Assembly (NCBI RefSeq): GCF_040802235.1
Contig: NC_133166.1
Span: 114,590,991-114,654,990, forward strand
From: Manis javanica
Lineage: Eukaryota > Chordata > Mammalia > Pholidota > Manidae
DNA length: 64,000 nucleotides
Reading direction: 5' to 3'
Part shown: positions 22,701 to 33,600 of the stretch, one piece after another
Position numbering within the stretch: position 1 is the first letter of the stretch
Layout of the letters: each line of letters starts with the position of its first letter
The notes under the pieces: generated by a model
Database searches by the model: none
Seen by the model: the letters and a program-made list of their open reading frames with translations, nothing else
Told to the model about the DNA's origin: nothing
Translations under genes and position numbers: made by a program

Positions 22701-25700
22701 AAAGTGAAAGAACAATCCAGAGTGGAAGGAAATACATGCAAATCATGTATCTGATAAAGAACTTACATCTGGAATATATAAAGGACCTTTACAGCTCAAT
22801 AATAAAAAGATAACCTAGTTTTTTTAAATGGGCAAAGGATCAGCATAAACACTTTTCCAGAGAGGATATACAAATGGCCAATAAGCACATGAAAAGATGC
22901 TCAACATTATTAGTCACTAAGGAAATGCAAATCAAAACCACAATGAGATACCACTTCACAACTGCTAAGATGCTTACACCCCAAAAAGAAAGAAAGAAGT
23001 GAACAGTAAGTGTCGGAGAGGATGTGGAGAAATGAGAATCCTCAGACACTGCTGACAAGAATGGAGAGTGCGGCAGCTGCTTTGGTAAACAGTCTGGCAG
23101 TTCTTCAAACAATTAAATGTCCAGTTACCACCTGACCCAGCAATTCCACTCTGAGGGATAGGCCCGAGAGAAATGAGAACTATGCCCACACAAAAACTTG
23201 TGCACTAGTGTTTATAGCAGCATTATTCATAATAGTCAAAAGGTGGAAACAATCCTGATGTCTGTAATGGGCGAATGAATAAACAAAATGTGGTCTATTC
23301 ACACAATGGATCTGGCCATCAAAAGGAGTTAAGTAGTTATATACTGTAACCTGGACGAACCTTAAAAATGTTATGCTAAGTGAAAGACGCCAGCCACAAA
23401 AGACCACGTACTATGATTCCATTTATGTGAAATGTCCAGAATAGGGAAATCTACAGAGAGAGACAGTAGATCAGTGGTTGCCCAGGGCTGGGGGAGGGAT
23501 GAGGGGATGGGAGTTGACTTAGAGGATTTCTTTTTGAAGTGATGAAAATGTCCTAAAATGGACAGTGGTGGTGGTTGTGTATCTGTGAACATACTAAAAA
23601 ACATGGAATGGTACACTTTAAATAGGTGGACTGTATGGTATATGAAATTATTTCTCAATAGAGCTGGGTTTTTTTTTTTAAGTGTTTCTGAAATCTGCTA
23701 TGGAACTGGGGCATGTGTTGTCAGAGAAATAACACTCTGGCCAAAGGGGGCAGGTTCCTGGGCTACTCATAAAGGACTCTGGCCCAGAAGCAGCGGTACT
23801 ACTGAGAAGCCAACATGAGTGCAAACAGTTGTCCTGAACCACAGTCTAAATCTTCATTTTTATAGGAAAATGTGTGACATCAGAAGTCAAGAAACTGGGA
23901 TACCCTGGCCTAGGCTCCTCCCCAGGAAGACAGCTGCCAGGACAGATAGGTATGTGGGGACTCGGAGGTGGCTTGGGTGAGACACAGGTCTGCAGGGACC
24001 CCCTCCCAGATCTGAGCAGCCTCTGAGCAGCTTGGCCTCAGAGGCCTGAACCAGCAGCCTCAAGGGCACACACACCATGGTGAGACCAGGCTCCAACTAA
24101 CCTCTCAAAAGCCACATTACGAGTGTCCAGGTGGGTGGAGACAATAGGAGAGGTGAGGCGACTGGCCACATGCTCCTCACTGGGCCGCATGGCAGCAAGC
24201 AGTGCTGCTGGTTCCTGCAGGGTGAGCCCCAGTGTCTCTGTGTGCACCACCTGCCGGTCGTGGTCCACTTCCATCACCAAGGCTCCTGCCTCTGCCAGCC
24301 AGCAGCAGTGTATGACGGGGGCAAATTAGTGCTAGGCCCCAAACAGCAGGAAGGGGCCCACCACAGTGCCCTTGGCCACCTGCTGCTAAGTAGGGGTCCC
24401 CTCCATCCCCACCCTGTTTCCACATCTGGAGAGTGGAGACAAAGGACAGCATCTCCCTTATAAGCCACAGGGGAATCCAGGGGCCCTGGCCTGCTGCATG
24501 CCCACAGTGAGTCCCCCAGAGCTCACCCTGGCCCCTGAAGATGAAGCTTCTCCGGCCACGCTGCCAGGTCATATGCTCAAAGCCCAGGAGACTGGTGTCC
24601 ACCCGGAGGCTCTCACCCCGCTTCCATACCCGATACACGTCACTCGGACACATCTTGGACACAAGGGGCACTGCAGGGGGCACGGAGGTCACCAGGTCTT
24701 CCCAATGACCCCACCCCAGCTCCCTGGAAGCCAAGAGGTCCCCACTCACCCCAGCTGGTGAACTCCCACTTCATCTCCACGTAGAAATCAGGGGCCTGAG
24801 ATGGACCAGAGCACCTGTCAGAGCCCTGCATGGTGCTGGAGGCTAGCAGGCCTGGGGAGCTCCTTGCCTAGAGTCTACAGCACCCCTTCTGGGAGCCCAG
24901 CCCTTCAGCAAGTCCTGATGTGCTGTAAGGACCAGCTATACCCCACTCCAACCAAATCCCACCCAAAGGGGTGGGCCAAGTGGGGCCCTAAAAAGGTCTT
25001 CCAATGATAAGGCTGTAACATCTGGAGGCCTGGGGGCTAAGGGATTCCGGAGGCACTTCTACCCGCTCTGGTTCCCGGGGTCCTCATCCGTACAGGAAGC
25101 CCAAAGACCCCCGTGGGCCGGCCCGTGGAGTGGGGAGGCATGAGGTAGTGTGCTCGCCCAGCCAGGTACTCCCACCGTGTGCTTTGAGAAGGGGAGATAG
25201 GTATTCCAGAGGCCTGGGCCATATCCACTGAGCTGGACAAAATCCTCCTGCCGGGAAATCCGCATTCACCAGGAGGTCCATGTCTAAAGCTCTGCTGAGA
25301 TTTCTGGCACTAGGGAACCCTCAATGCTGGCAAAGGCTTTCCTCCACCCATGTGGACCCGAACTCCTCTCTTTCCTATGTGATCGTGTGCTGGGGTCAAG
25401 AGAGAGGGACCTCGCTGACAGTGCCCAGAAGGCCTGAGGCACAGGCTGGTGCCTTCCCAGGTCTGCTGTGGGCGACCAGAGTGACCCCCACATAGCCTGT
25501 CATGTCCCCTGCCATGCACCCCACCCCCTCACTGGCTCTACCTCCCTGCCCTGCTGTACCTGGCGGAGCTTGTTGAGCAGTTCCGGAATTCCAGCCAGCC
25601 TCTGTGTGGCCCTCTGGTAGTCCCGATACTGGAGCACCAGCTGCACCATCTCAGGGTCCCCAGTGCTGACAGCCTCCTGCAGGACTGGGGGCACCGGGCT

Positions 25701-26535
25701 GCCTGAGGCAAGTTCTCTCCATGGCCCCCAGTCTGGCTGCTCACTTCCATGCACCAACCCCACCCACCCCACCACCAGCCTCAGGGGAGCCCCCTTGCCT
25801 CTGCAGTACCTGCCCAGCCCTGGCAGCTCTCTTTGCCCACATTGGCATTGTGTCGAAGCAGGACTCTAACGGACTCCAGGTTCCCCAGGGACACGGCCAG
25901 TTCCAGGGGGGTGCGCCCCCGTGGATCCTCCTGTTCAATGTCGTGCTGGGGGAGACGGGACACTCAGCACAGAGCAAGTAAGGACAGACTGAGGCAAGAA
26001 GGCCACTGCGCTGAACAGGGTTGGGAGTCACTGTGAGAAATAAAGACGGGAGACAGGCCACGGAAATGGCAGAGGATGGCCTGTGAGGCCTGGTAGGGGA
26101 AGGGAGGGGGCGTGTGGGAAGGGCCTGCCCACTTCTCCAGCCCTCTCCCAGGGGCAGAGGCTGGCTGCTGCTGGGGCCTGGTTAGGCAGAGGTGCAGTTG
26201 CAGGATGTCAAGAGTTTGGACCGGCCTGGGGACCAGGACCTGGCTGCCTGTTCTCAGTCTGGCTCAGGGGTGGATGCACTGTGAAGTGGAGAGACCCGCA
26301 GGGCAAGGCCCAGCGCTACGAGCCGAGGCCAGAGGATCCTGAGCGAGAAACAAGCAACCTGGGCTTCTGATCGGGACGGGGAGGGGTAGCCCACAGCTTT
26401 GAGTAGGAGGCACGAAGGGCAGCCCAGGTGCTCGGCAGGCCTCACCTGGCGGCTGTGCAGTGCGGCCTCCAGTTCGCGGTGCCGGTTCGCCCAGACCAGC
26501 CGGTGCAGCGGGAAGGTGGGGCCCGGGCCGGCCAT
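16739..26535 (-). CDS. ANKRD13D: Ankyrin repeat domain 13D (complete, 15 coding exons, 607 aa)
   Basis: ANKRD13D is a plasma-membrane and endosome-associated adaptor of the ANKRD13 A/B/D group. It binds Lys63-linked ubiquitin chains on activated receptors such as EGFR and regulates their internalisation. The protein starts [20 protein letters not shown]. Ankyrin repeats occupy about residues 15-110 ([16 protein letters not shown] and the following repeat). The conserved GPCR-chaperone-like middle region runs to about 440. The C-terminus has four ubiquitin-interacting motifs: about 483-500 ([18 protein letters not shown]), 529-545, 567-584 and 592-607. Each has the acidic patch, Ala/Leu and Ser pattern, apart from the usual degeneracy of the later ones. 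The start at 26535-26533 lies in a CpG island. All exons join in phase (1824 nt including stop). Intron 6 (4.1 kb) is filled by L1 sequence, and intron 7 appears to have a GC donor. Confidence 0.97.
19563..19655 (+). repeat. Copy A of a local duplication (ANKRD13D intron 7)
   Basis: About 93 bp here recur with clear similarity at 20670-20770 in the same orientation. Shared phrases include 'agctgggggctca', 'gcctgttccccac' and 'ggacccaagtcctcctgt'. Copy A borders exon 8 and looks like the native intron sequence. Confidence 0.8.
20290..20466 (+). repeat. Old L1 3' end
   Basis: It ends with 'gtgcattatactgttctctc' and 'gaaattttccataataaaaag', which resemble the terminal part of old L1M elements. 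It precedes the larger L1 complex. Confidence 0.6.
20670..20770 (+). repeat. Copy B of the local duplication, inside L1 sequence
   Basis: A patch matching 19563-19655 (ANKRD13D intron 7). It is flanked on both sides by L1 ORF2-type sequence, so it is an insertion of nearby intron sequence into the L1 or an L1 rearrangement product. Confidence 0.75.
21204..21842 (+). mobile_element. Younger 3'-truncated L1 nested in the old L1
   Basis: A 5'-truncated L1 copy begins in the ORF2 end region ('ccatttgacccagtaattcc') and runs through a complete 3' end to an A-rich tail at 21835-21842. It is flanked by a target-site duplication of about 17-19 bp: 'aagatcaatatacagaaat' at 21185-21203 and 'aagatcaatatacaaaaat' at 21843-21861. 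The disrupted old L1 resumes exactly after the second copy. No intact ORF remains. Confidence 0.9.
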
Positions 26536-27210
26536 GCTGGGCCTCAGCGCCGCATCCCGGGAGGGAGGGGGGGCGCGACGGAGGCGGCCCGGCCCCACCT
26601 GGGTTTCCGGCCTGGAGCGGGCCACTCGCCTCCGGTCCGCGCCCCGCCTCAGCTGCGCCCACCGCAGCCCTGCGTCCCCGCGGCAGTGGCAAGAGCAGCG
26701 GCGGCGCAGACGGCTGGGAGGGCGGAATGCGCGGGCGGGCAGGCGGGGCTGCGCCGGGCGGGGCGGGGCGTCGGGCTGTGCGCCTCTTCCCCTCCCGCGG
26801 CCATAGCAACCGCAGCCGGGCCCGCGCGCGACCCGGACAGCAGAGGCGTTGCCCAGCGGCCATGGCAACCACGCGCGCCGATAGTAAAGCCAGGACCCGG
26901 TTCTGCGCCCCGGCCTCCGCCTGGCAAGGGTCTGCGGGGGGCGGTCCGGGGGCGGGGCCTCACCGCAGGCCCGCCCTCGGCCTGCAGGGGGCGCCCCTGG
27001 CCCAGCGCAGACACCTCCTTGTGGTCCGGAAGGCGAAGGAGGGGGTGCGGAGGCGGGGTGGGCTGGCCAGGGGCGGGGGCTGGCCAGGGGCGGGGCCTGG
27101 GCCCCCGGGGCTTGCGCGCGCACCTACGGGCCCCTGGCCGTCAGCCGGCGGATTACCTACAACTCCCCCGACAGCTACCCGCCCCAGCCTAGGTCTCTCT
27201 ACCCTGGGCG
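26390..27210 (-). promoter_or_regulatory. ANKRD13D: ANKRD13D CpG-island promoter with X-box-like motifs
   Basis: A CpG-dense region surrounds exon 1 and about 650 bp upstream. It contains GC boxes, a half X-box 'ccatagcaac' (26801-26810) and an inverted 'gttgcc ... ggcaac' pair (26848-26869), which suggest RFX-family binding. A CTCF-like motif lies at 26981-26994. No TATA box is apparent. Confidence 0.7.
26981..26994 (+). promoter_or_regulatory. CTCF-like motif
   Basis: The core 'cctgcagggggcgc' fits the CTCF consensus (purine-rich AGGGGGCGC core) in the plus orientation. Binding is inferred only. Confidence 0.5.
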
Positions 27211-29550
27211 CCGCGGGTACCAACTGTGCCCGTCAGTGAGCGTGAGGTGGGAGGTCCTGGCTCCCCTCCACATCACCTCCGAGACACCCCTAAATCCTGG
27301 CCAGCTTAGCATAAAGCACCTACCCCAAGGGTCCTGGGCCAGTGTCTGCTAGTCGCCACGCCATGGGCTGGGCCTTGCCACGCAGGAAAGCGGCTCCCCA
27401 GGGCACTAAGTCAGGGGTGGGAGTACCGGGGAGTGGGAGTGGCAGGCCTGGCTGGAGCCAGACCTTTCCTGGTGGAGGACTGTCCACCGTAAATGGCTGC
27501 CTTTGCACACTGCTGGGATCCCCTTTGAAGAGGCTGCACTTTGCTGCCAGTGTTAGGAGTGTAAGGAGTTTCGAAATCAGGGCTGGCCACACCACACACC
27601 CCGGAACACGGTGCAGGCCTCAGCGTGGCGCCCTCCGGCCTTATCACCCTAGCCTTAGCCTGGAGTCTGGTCCGGGTTTTGTTGGATGGGCAGCTGCCAG
27701 GCTGGTCAAGGCTGACCCTCTGGTCTGTGCTCCCTATTTGTAAAATGACTGGATAATTTGATCTAGAAGTTTGAGCTGGTCTCTGGGCTGGGAGGCCCTA
27801 GTCGCCATTTTCACCCTGCTCTCTCATTGTGGCCAGGGGGCTCTTGTGCTATCTGGGATCACTTTGCCACCCCACCCTGTGTTGTCATCCAATCATTGTA
27901 ATGTCTTCAGGTCTGTAGCAGCTCAGAAGCCTCTGAATGTTTGGAACTCTACAACCAGGCCCTGCCGGCTGCCACAGCTGCAGCCCTGGTTAGCCAACAC
28001 CTTTCTTAAAAAGGGGCTTTCCTATAGCCCAAGACCTCCTCAACCCAAATCTTAACAGGACTTTCTCAGGCCCAGCCTCTCCTGGTTTCTGCAGTCTTGA
28101 GCACAGCTCCTCACTGGCCCTTGATTCCTAATTCCATTGCTTTCTCAACCCTTCTCCATGGCCCATTTGCTCCCTCCCCCTTCCCCAAATTGGGCTTCTT
28201 GGCTGAATGCCTGTTTCCATAGTCACCCTGATGGCACCTCCAGGACTGCATTTCAGCTCTATCTGGGACATCTCTAGGTGCCCAGTGTCCCATGCTATCC
28301 CATCAGCATGTCCAAGACCAGATCTGGCCACATTCACCTCTTCCCCTCAGGCCAGCTATGTCCATGGCTGTTGTGAATCTGAGCAGAACTGCTGCCCTCT
28401 GGGGGGCTGTTGTGAATCCCACCTCTAATCCCTGGTGTTCCTCCCTCGGGCCTCTCTTTGTATCTCTTCCTCGACCACCACCACCACCACTGGTCATCTC
28501 TTGAATGGCAGTGGTCCCTCACCGGTCTCCCTGCCTCTGCTCCTTTTCCTCCCTCCACACATCCTACTTGTGAAAATTTGCAACTTGTTCTATAGGCAGC
28601 TCTCGTCACCCAGCCCTGTCCAGAACCCTCCAGGACCACCCAGAGCATATCCAAGTTCAGACCCCACATCCATTCCCATCTTCATTCTGTAGTCACTAAG
28701 TCCCCTCTGGGCTCTGGGCCAAATTTAGACTGGCATTCAGGGCCTCCCAGACCTGGGTCCCTCCCACTGTTTCCACCAGCCTGAGCTGCTCCTGACCACC
28801 TGGCCCTTCCCTGTATCAAGAACATCCTCTGCATCCCACCCCAGGGCTGAAGGTTCAGTTCAAATGTCTTTTCCTCCAACTTCTTAGCCTCTATGTGCAG
28901 AGCATCCCACTGTTAGAAGCTTGCCTTCTCTGCTTGCCATGCTCCAGCTGACCCCCTCAGCCCTGCCCAGCAAAGCCCTATGAGGGGTTGGCAGCAGTGG
29001 ACATCACCCACAGAGCCTGTAGGGAAGGGTGTGCAGGAAGGAAGTGGACCAGAGCCTCATCAGTAGATGAGAGGCCTGTTGCTGGGGGATCCCATAGGCC
29101 TCAGGGACTCCTACTGCGAGCTGCACAGGGAGGCCAGAGGGGAGGCCAAAGCCAGAGAGGGCCAAGTACCCAGAGGTTGCCATGTGGCCCTGAGGGCAAA
29201 AGTACTTGTCTGACTGCCCTTAGGGGTGTCCTCAGCATGGTGCCAGGCAAGCCAAAGTGTTCAGTCAGTTCAAACATGACGCCAAGTGCCCAACTGCAGG
29301 CACCTCCTCCTGCTTCTCTGGGTGGTGGGCAGAAGACCCTCTTGCCTCTCCACAGTGAAGGACCAGGTGGCAGTGGGAGAGGGGTGGTGGAGCCCCCTGC
29401 CCCACCCCAGAGGAGGGCTTGGGCCTGGGCAGGCCGGCCCTGGATGCCTGCTGTGGCAGTAGAGGGGACCCGGTGCCACCAAGACCCTCTCCCCTCAGGC
29501 CCCAGCCCAGTGGCGGCTGAGAATGGTCATCGGGCACAAAAGAGTCCAAC
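27211..29550. other. GRK2-ANKRD13D intergenic spacer
   Basis: No gene is supported. Diverged L2-like sequence is present around 28720-28900 ('cctgtatcaagaacatcctc', 'ttcaaatgtcttttcctcc'). The remainder shows only chance frames. Confidence 0.5.
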
Positions 29551-29575
29551 ACAGTCCAGGAGTCAGGCACCATTT

Positions 29576-29581
29576 TTTATA
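29576..29581 (-). terminator. GRK2: Candidate GRK2 poly(A) signal (TATAAA variant)
   Basis: A single-base variant of AATAAA on the minus strand about 1.08 kb after the stop codon. The distance is in line with a GRK2 3'UTR of roughly 1-1.5 kb, but use is not shown by the sequence. Confidence 0.35.
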
Positions 29582-30569
29582 AAAACTCATAGTCTCATTT
29601 TCCACTCTAAAATCACATTCAAAAATCGGCAAAGAAACGCCCTGGGGAGTGAGTAGATGGGCAGAAAGGGCGTGCCGACCCAGCCCCAGGGGGACAGGGC
29701 AAGACCACACACGGCAGCGTGACAGGCACGAGGGGGCATGCGGTGGGCAAGGTGGCGCCCTGTGGGTGGTGGCACTGACGGGGCATGGGGCCATGGGGCT
29801 GGCCCGCCTGGGCACACTGGCCTAGGGTGGCGAGGGCTGGCCCACCTGCCCCTCACTGTGCTGCCCAGCCAAGCCAGGCCAGGCTGGCCCCTAGTGGTCC
29901 CGGGCAGGTGAGGCCTTGCCCAGCCCAGGAGCAGGGTGACCTTGGGGCAAGGCTGGGCCAGTGTGGCAGGACCCGCAGTTGCCTTTCTGTGGTCCCTGAG
30001 CCCAGCGCCTGGTGGGGAAGGTCTGCAGTGAGGGCAGCAGCACCCACTGCCACGCTGCCCTCCTGGCCGAGCCCAAGTGCCCAGGAACACAGGAGGGCTG
30101 GCAGCCGGTGGCTCTCCTGGAGCCAGGGGGCAGGAGCCCGCCAGCCCGGGGGGCCCTGGGGGCCGGGAGACAATGGGCCCCTCCACCGACTGGCTGGAGG
30201 CAGGACAGTGTGGGGCTGCGTCCCTGTCACAGGAGGGGCCACAGCGGGTAAAGTCCTGTAGTTTCCCGGTGCTGCGGTCTCCCATGGGCTGCAGGGTGCT
30301 GGGCCACCCAGCTGTGCAGAGGGCACAGAGCGGAGCCAGAGGTGGCACAACTCTGCAGTATCATCCCTGGGTAAGGACAGGCAGGGCTGCCTGGGGCTGC
30401 CTCCCGCCCCCACAGGAAGACACTGGGAACAGGAGGCCCCAGGGTTTAGGGCTGGGGGGAGCTGGACAGTAGCCGGGTTGGCGGCAGCAGGAGCCGAGGC
30501 AAGCAGGCCCCGCTGGGGGCTGGGCCAGGCTGGGGCCACAGGGAATCACAATAATTACAAAATAAAACC

Positions 30570-30589
30570 TTTTCCGCTTTGCGGGAAAA
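30570..30589 (-). other. GRK2: Proximal 3'UTR hairpin of GRK2
   Basis: On the RNA strand 'ttttcccgc' pairs with 'gcggaaaa' across an 'aaa' loop, with one bulged C. It lies about 70-90 nt after the stop codon in an AU-rich setting. Human GRK2 mRNA has a nearly identical stretch as I remember it, which would make it conserved. Confidence 0.5.
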
Positions 30590-30655
30590 CAAATAATAAA
30601 AATTCGACAAAATAAATTAGAGGTTTATAAAAGGCAGGTGGAAGGGTGGGGCGGG

Positions 30656-33600
30656 TCAGAGGCCGTTGGCGCTGCCACGCTGGATCAGTGGCACCTTGCT
30701 CAGCTCCACCACGGGAGAGCGTGGCTTGTTCTTCATCTTGGGCACCCGCTGCACCAGCTGCTGCGCCTCGCGGTAGGCCTCGCGCAGCTCCTTCTTCCAC
30801 TGCACCAGCTCGGGGTCACTCTGCGACCCGACCCAGGTCTGTCAGGAGGGGCCGGGTGCCGCCAAGGCCACCCTGTACCCACCGCCGGTCCCCAGGCCCC
30901 CACTCACGTCGCACTGCAGGACGAACTGTTTACCACCTCGGATCTTGAGAAGGAGGCACTTGCGCTCCTTGATCTGCGTCTCCTCCACTGACTGGATCTC
31001 CTCCATGGTGAGCAGGCTCTGCTGCGGGGTGGGCATGGGAGGGCAGGGGCCATGAGCTATGGGGTGGCCAGGCCAGCCATGGGCCCTCTGTTCTCCACCC
31101 CAGCCCTGCTCCTTACCGGGGCCTCGCCCTCGCCCCGCCACTCGAGCCGGTTGGGGAACAGGTAGAAGTACCGCCGTTGCCACTGGGTCAGGAAGGGGTT
31201 GCCCATCTTGGCCATGTAGCCATGCATGATGCAGTCCTTGCCCAGGGCATAGTCTGACGCGAGAGAGAGACAGGTGGACTCAGCGGGGCCTGGACCTGCC
31301 CGACCTTGAATCCTGGTGCAGCTGCTCTCTGGCCGTGATTTTGGGTGGGTTTCTGAAACCCAACCCTGTTGCTCATCTCTAAAGCGGGCAGCTGTGACCC
31401 CTCACCTTCCTCATGGCCCAGCTGCTTGTTTTTGGTTTTCTTGCGGGTCTCCAGCCGGTCCGTCTCAGCATTGATCGTGTCGAAGACCGTCTCTGCCACC
31501 TCCTGCTGCCACCGCTCCGAGATGGTGAGGGGAAAGTTTCGGTAGAGCTCCTGGTCGCTGTCCAGTAACTTCGTCATGCACACAGGGCAGGGACATCCAT
31601 TAGCCACGGGCCCCCAGGCAGAGCAGCCTGGTCCAACGGCCACCCCCAGGGATGTCTGGAGAGTAAGAGCCTGAGACCCAGCAGCTGACAGCCAGCAGGC
31701 GCAGGATCTAGCAAGGGCAGGGAAGCGACATGGATACCACCTGGGCTGGGTTCAGGTGTGAGAGGCCAGGCGAGGCCCAGTACCTTGATTCCTTTTGTGT
31801 CCTCCTCATCAAAGGACCCAATGTCGAAGGCGTCGGCCGCATTCACCTCCCCTCGCGGGGGGATCAGTGGGGGAGGGTACTGCAGCAGAACAGGCCTGGC
31901 ATCAGCACCGGGCAGGGGCTACAGGGCGCTGCCTGGCCCCACCCCAGGCTGTTACCTTCTGCAAGAAGACCATTTGCCAGTCCAGGGAGTGGAAGAAGGG
32001 GCTTTCCTTCACCTCCTGGGCCCTGTGGAGATGCACGTGGTCTGGGCCAGGGGGCTAAGTCCGGGCCATGGGACAGGTGGTGCAGGCTGACTCCTGGTTC
32101 AGCTACTCTCTGGTTCTCTGACCTTAGGCAAGTTCCCTAAACCTGAGTCTGTTTCCTCTTCTCTAAAATGGGGAGAATAGCAGTTCCCACATCATAGGGC
32201 TCCTGTGAGTTTTAATATTTACAAATCTTGCAACATCACGCCTGACACTTAAGTAAATGCTTAATGAACACAAAATGCTGCTGTCATCATCGCCATCTCT
32301 GTAACAGGGGCCCCTCTGGAAGCTGGGCCCCAGCCGGCTCCAGCCACTGCACCCCCAGGCAGCCCTGCACCGTGAGAACACTGGAAGGAGCTGGCAGCAC
32401 CCCAATCTGTGAGCTCCCCCAAGGAGGCTGGGACCATGGCGGGCGTTCCATTCAGCGACATGACACAGCGCTCATCCTTGGGGGCGGCCCAGAAGCCCAC
32501 TGTAGATGCCTGGACCCCGCAGCATGCCCGAGTGCTCAGGGCCTGGCAGGGAAGGCTGGGACAGCGGCCCTGGTCCCGGGCACTCACCCTCGGCCCAGGC
32601 AGCCCAGCCTCCGGTTGACATCCCGCTGCAGCAGCCCCTCCAACAGGGAGCGGAGGTCGGGAGAGAAGGAGTCGGGCAGCTCCACAGCCTACAGGGAGGA
32701 GGGGCAGGACATTGGCAGGGCCAAGAAAGGGGCCGGCAGGCAGGGGTGGGGGTCCAGGTCCCCAGTACCTGGAGAGCCAGGGCCCAGCACCCTGAGTCAC
32801 CCCCAGCAAGCATGTTTGCTCTGTCAACAGAGGGAGCGGGGCACCTAATGGGGCAGGAGGCCAGAGTGGGGATGAGCAGCCTGAAATCATCACTGGTTGG
32901 TGACAACCAGGAGTATGTGACTGTGACACCCACAGGGGACCCAGCTCTACTGTGGCCCCTGGGGGACTCCACCCAGGCTCCCTACACTCACCATGGTCAG
33001 TGTCATGCGATCAATCTCATGCTTATCTTTGGTCTTGTGCTGCCGGAAGGGGCTATGCCTGGGTAGGAGAGGCCAAAGTTCAAGGTTAGAGGACAGGAAT
33101 GGGGAAACTGAGGCAGGCAGCGGGAATGATCCTTGTCTAAAACCAGGGATGGTGCTGCCTCTAACGCCCAGGCAGTAGTGGGCTCCCCTCCTCCAGCTTC
33201 CTACCTGGACAGGGTTAGAGCTTTTCTCTGTCCTGTCTGCCCCTCCACCCGGCCTGGGGTACCCACTCACCCCCTCAGCAATTTGAAGAGCATGCAGCCC
33301 AGGGAGAACCAGTCGGCACTGCTGTCATAGGCCACACCCTTCTGCAGAACCTCGGGGGCCATGTACCCGTGGGTGCCCCTGTGGAGGCAAGGAAGCTGTG
33401 AGAGGGCTTGGCAGAGGGCCCAGGAAGGGAGAGTGGGGGGCTGGACACTCACACACTGGCGTGGGGCTTCTTCTTGGAGAAGTCACAGGCCAGGCCCAGG
33501 TCGGAGATGCGCACGTGGCCATGCTCATCCAACAGGATATTGGCGGGCTGTGGAGGAAGCCCAGAGAACAGCCTACAGGGCGGCTCAGGACAGGACCCGG

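Larger units (their letters stand above)
20467..23685 (+). mobile_element. Old L1 (ORF2 3' half and 3' end), rearranged
   Basis: L1 sequence lies in sense orientation on the plus strand, antisense to ANKRD13D, within its intron 6. An ORF2 segment is at about 20505-20665. Reverse-transcriptase-region sequence is at 20770-21203 and continues at 21843-22900. The C-terminal part and 3'UTR run to a tract of ts/as near 23670-23685. Many stops and indels break the frame, so the element is dead. It is interrupted by a copied intron patch (20670-20770) and by a younger L1 (21204-21842). Confidence 0.85.
16739..26535 (-). other. ANKRD13D: ANKRD13D coding-exon map
   Basis: Coding exons in transcript order: 26535-26446, 25945-25810, 25684-25560, 24795-24750, 24670-24527, 24291-24102, 20014-19948, 19546-19465, 19281-19220, 19135-19005, 18101-17944, 17833-17711, 17624-17461, 17381-17290, 16952-16739. 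They total 1824 nt. All donors read GT except after exon 7, where the base pair is GC at 19947-19946 (aag|gcagga). Confidence 0.92.
29555..30655 (-). other. GRK2: GRK2 3'UTR
   Basis: Untranslated sequence following the GRK2 stop codon. The proximal part (30540-30620) is AT-rich and contains a small hairpin (30570-30589). No AATAAA is seen on the minus strand. A variant TATAAA at 29576-29581 is the best poly(A) signal candidate, so the distal limit is uncertain. Confidence 0.55.

Noticed and set aside
20691-23658. Several 60-112 codon frames between 20.7 and 23.7 kb
   Set aside because: They are fragments of dead L1 sequence, or its complement, within ANKRD13D intron 6. None is intact.
26254-27123. 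289-codon minus-strand open frame around ANKRD13D exon 1
   Set aside because: It contains the true [13 protein letters not shown] start but extends upstream through GC-rich 5' sequence and downstream into intron 1. Only 26535-26446 is coding.
29853-30539. 228-codon minus-strand frame downstream of the GRK2 stop
   Set aside because: It lies within the GRK2 3'UTR in GC-rich sequence, with no domain and no splice link.
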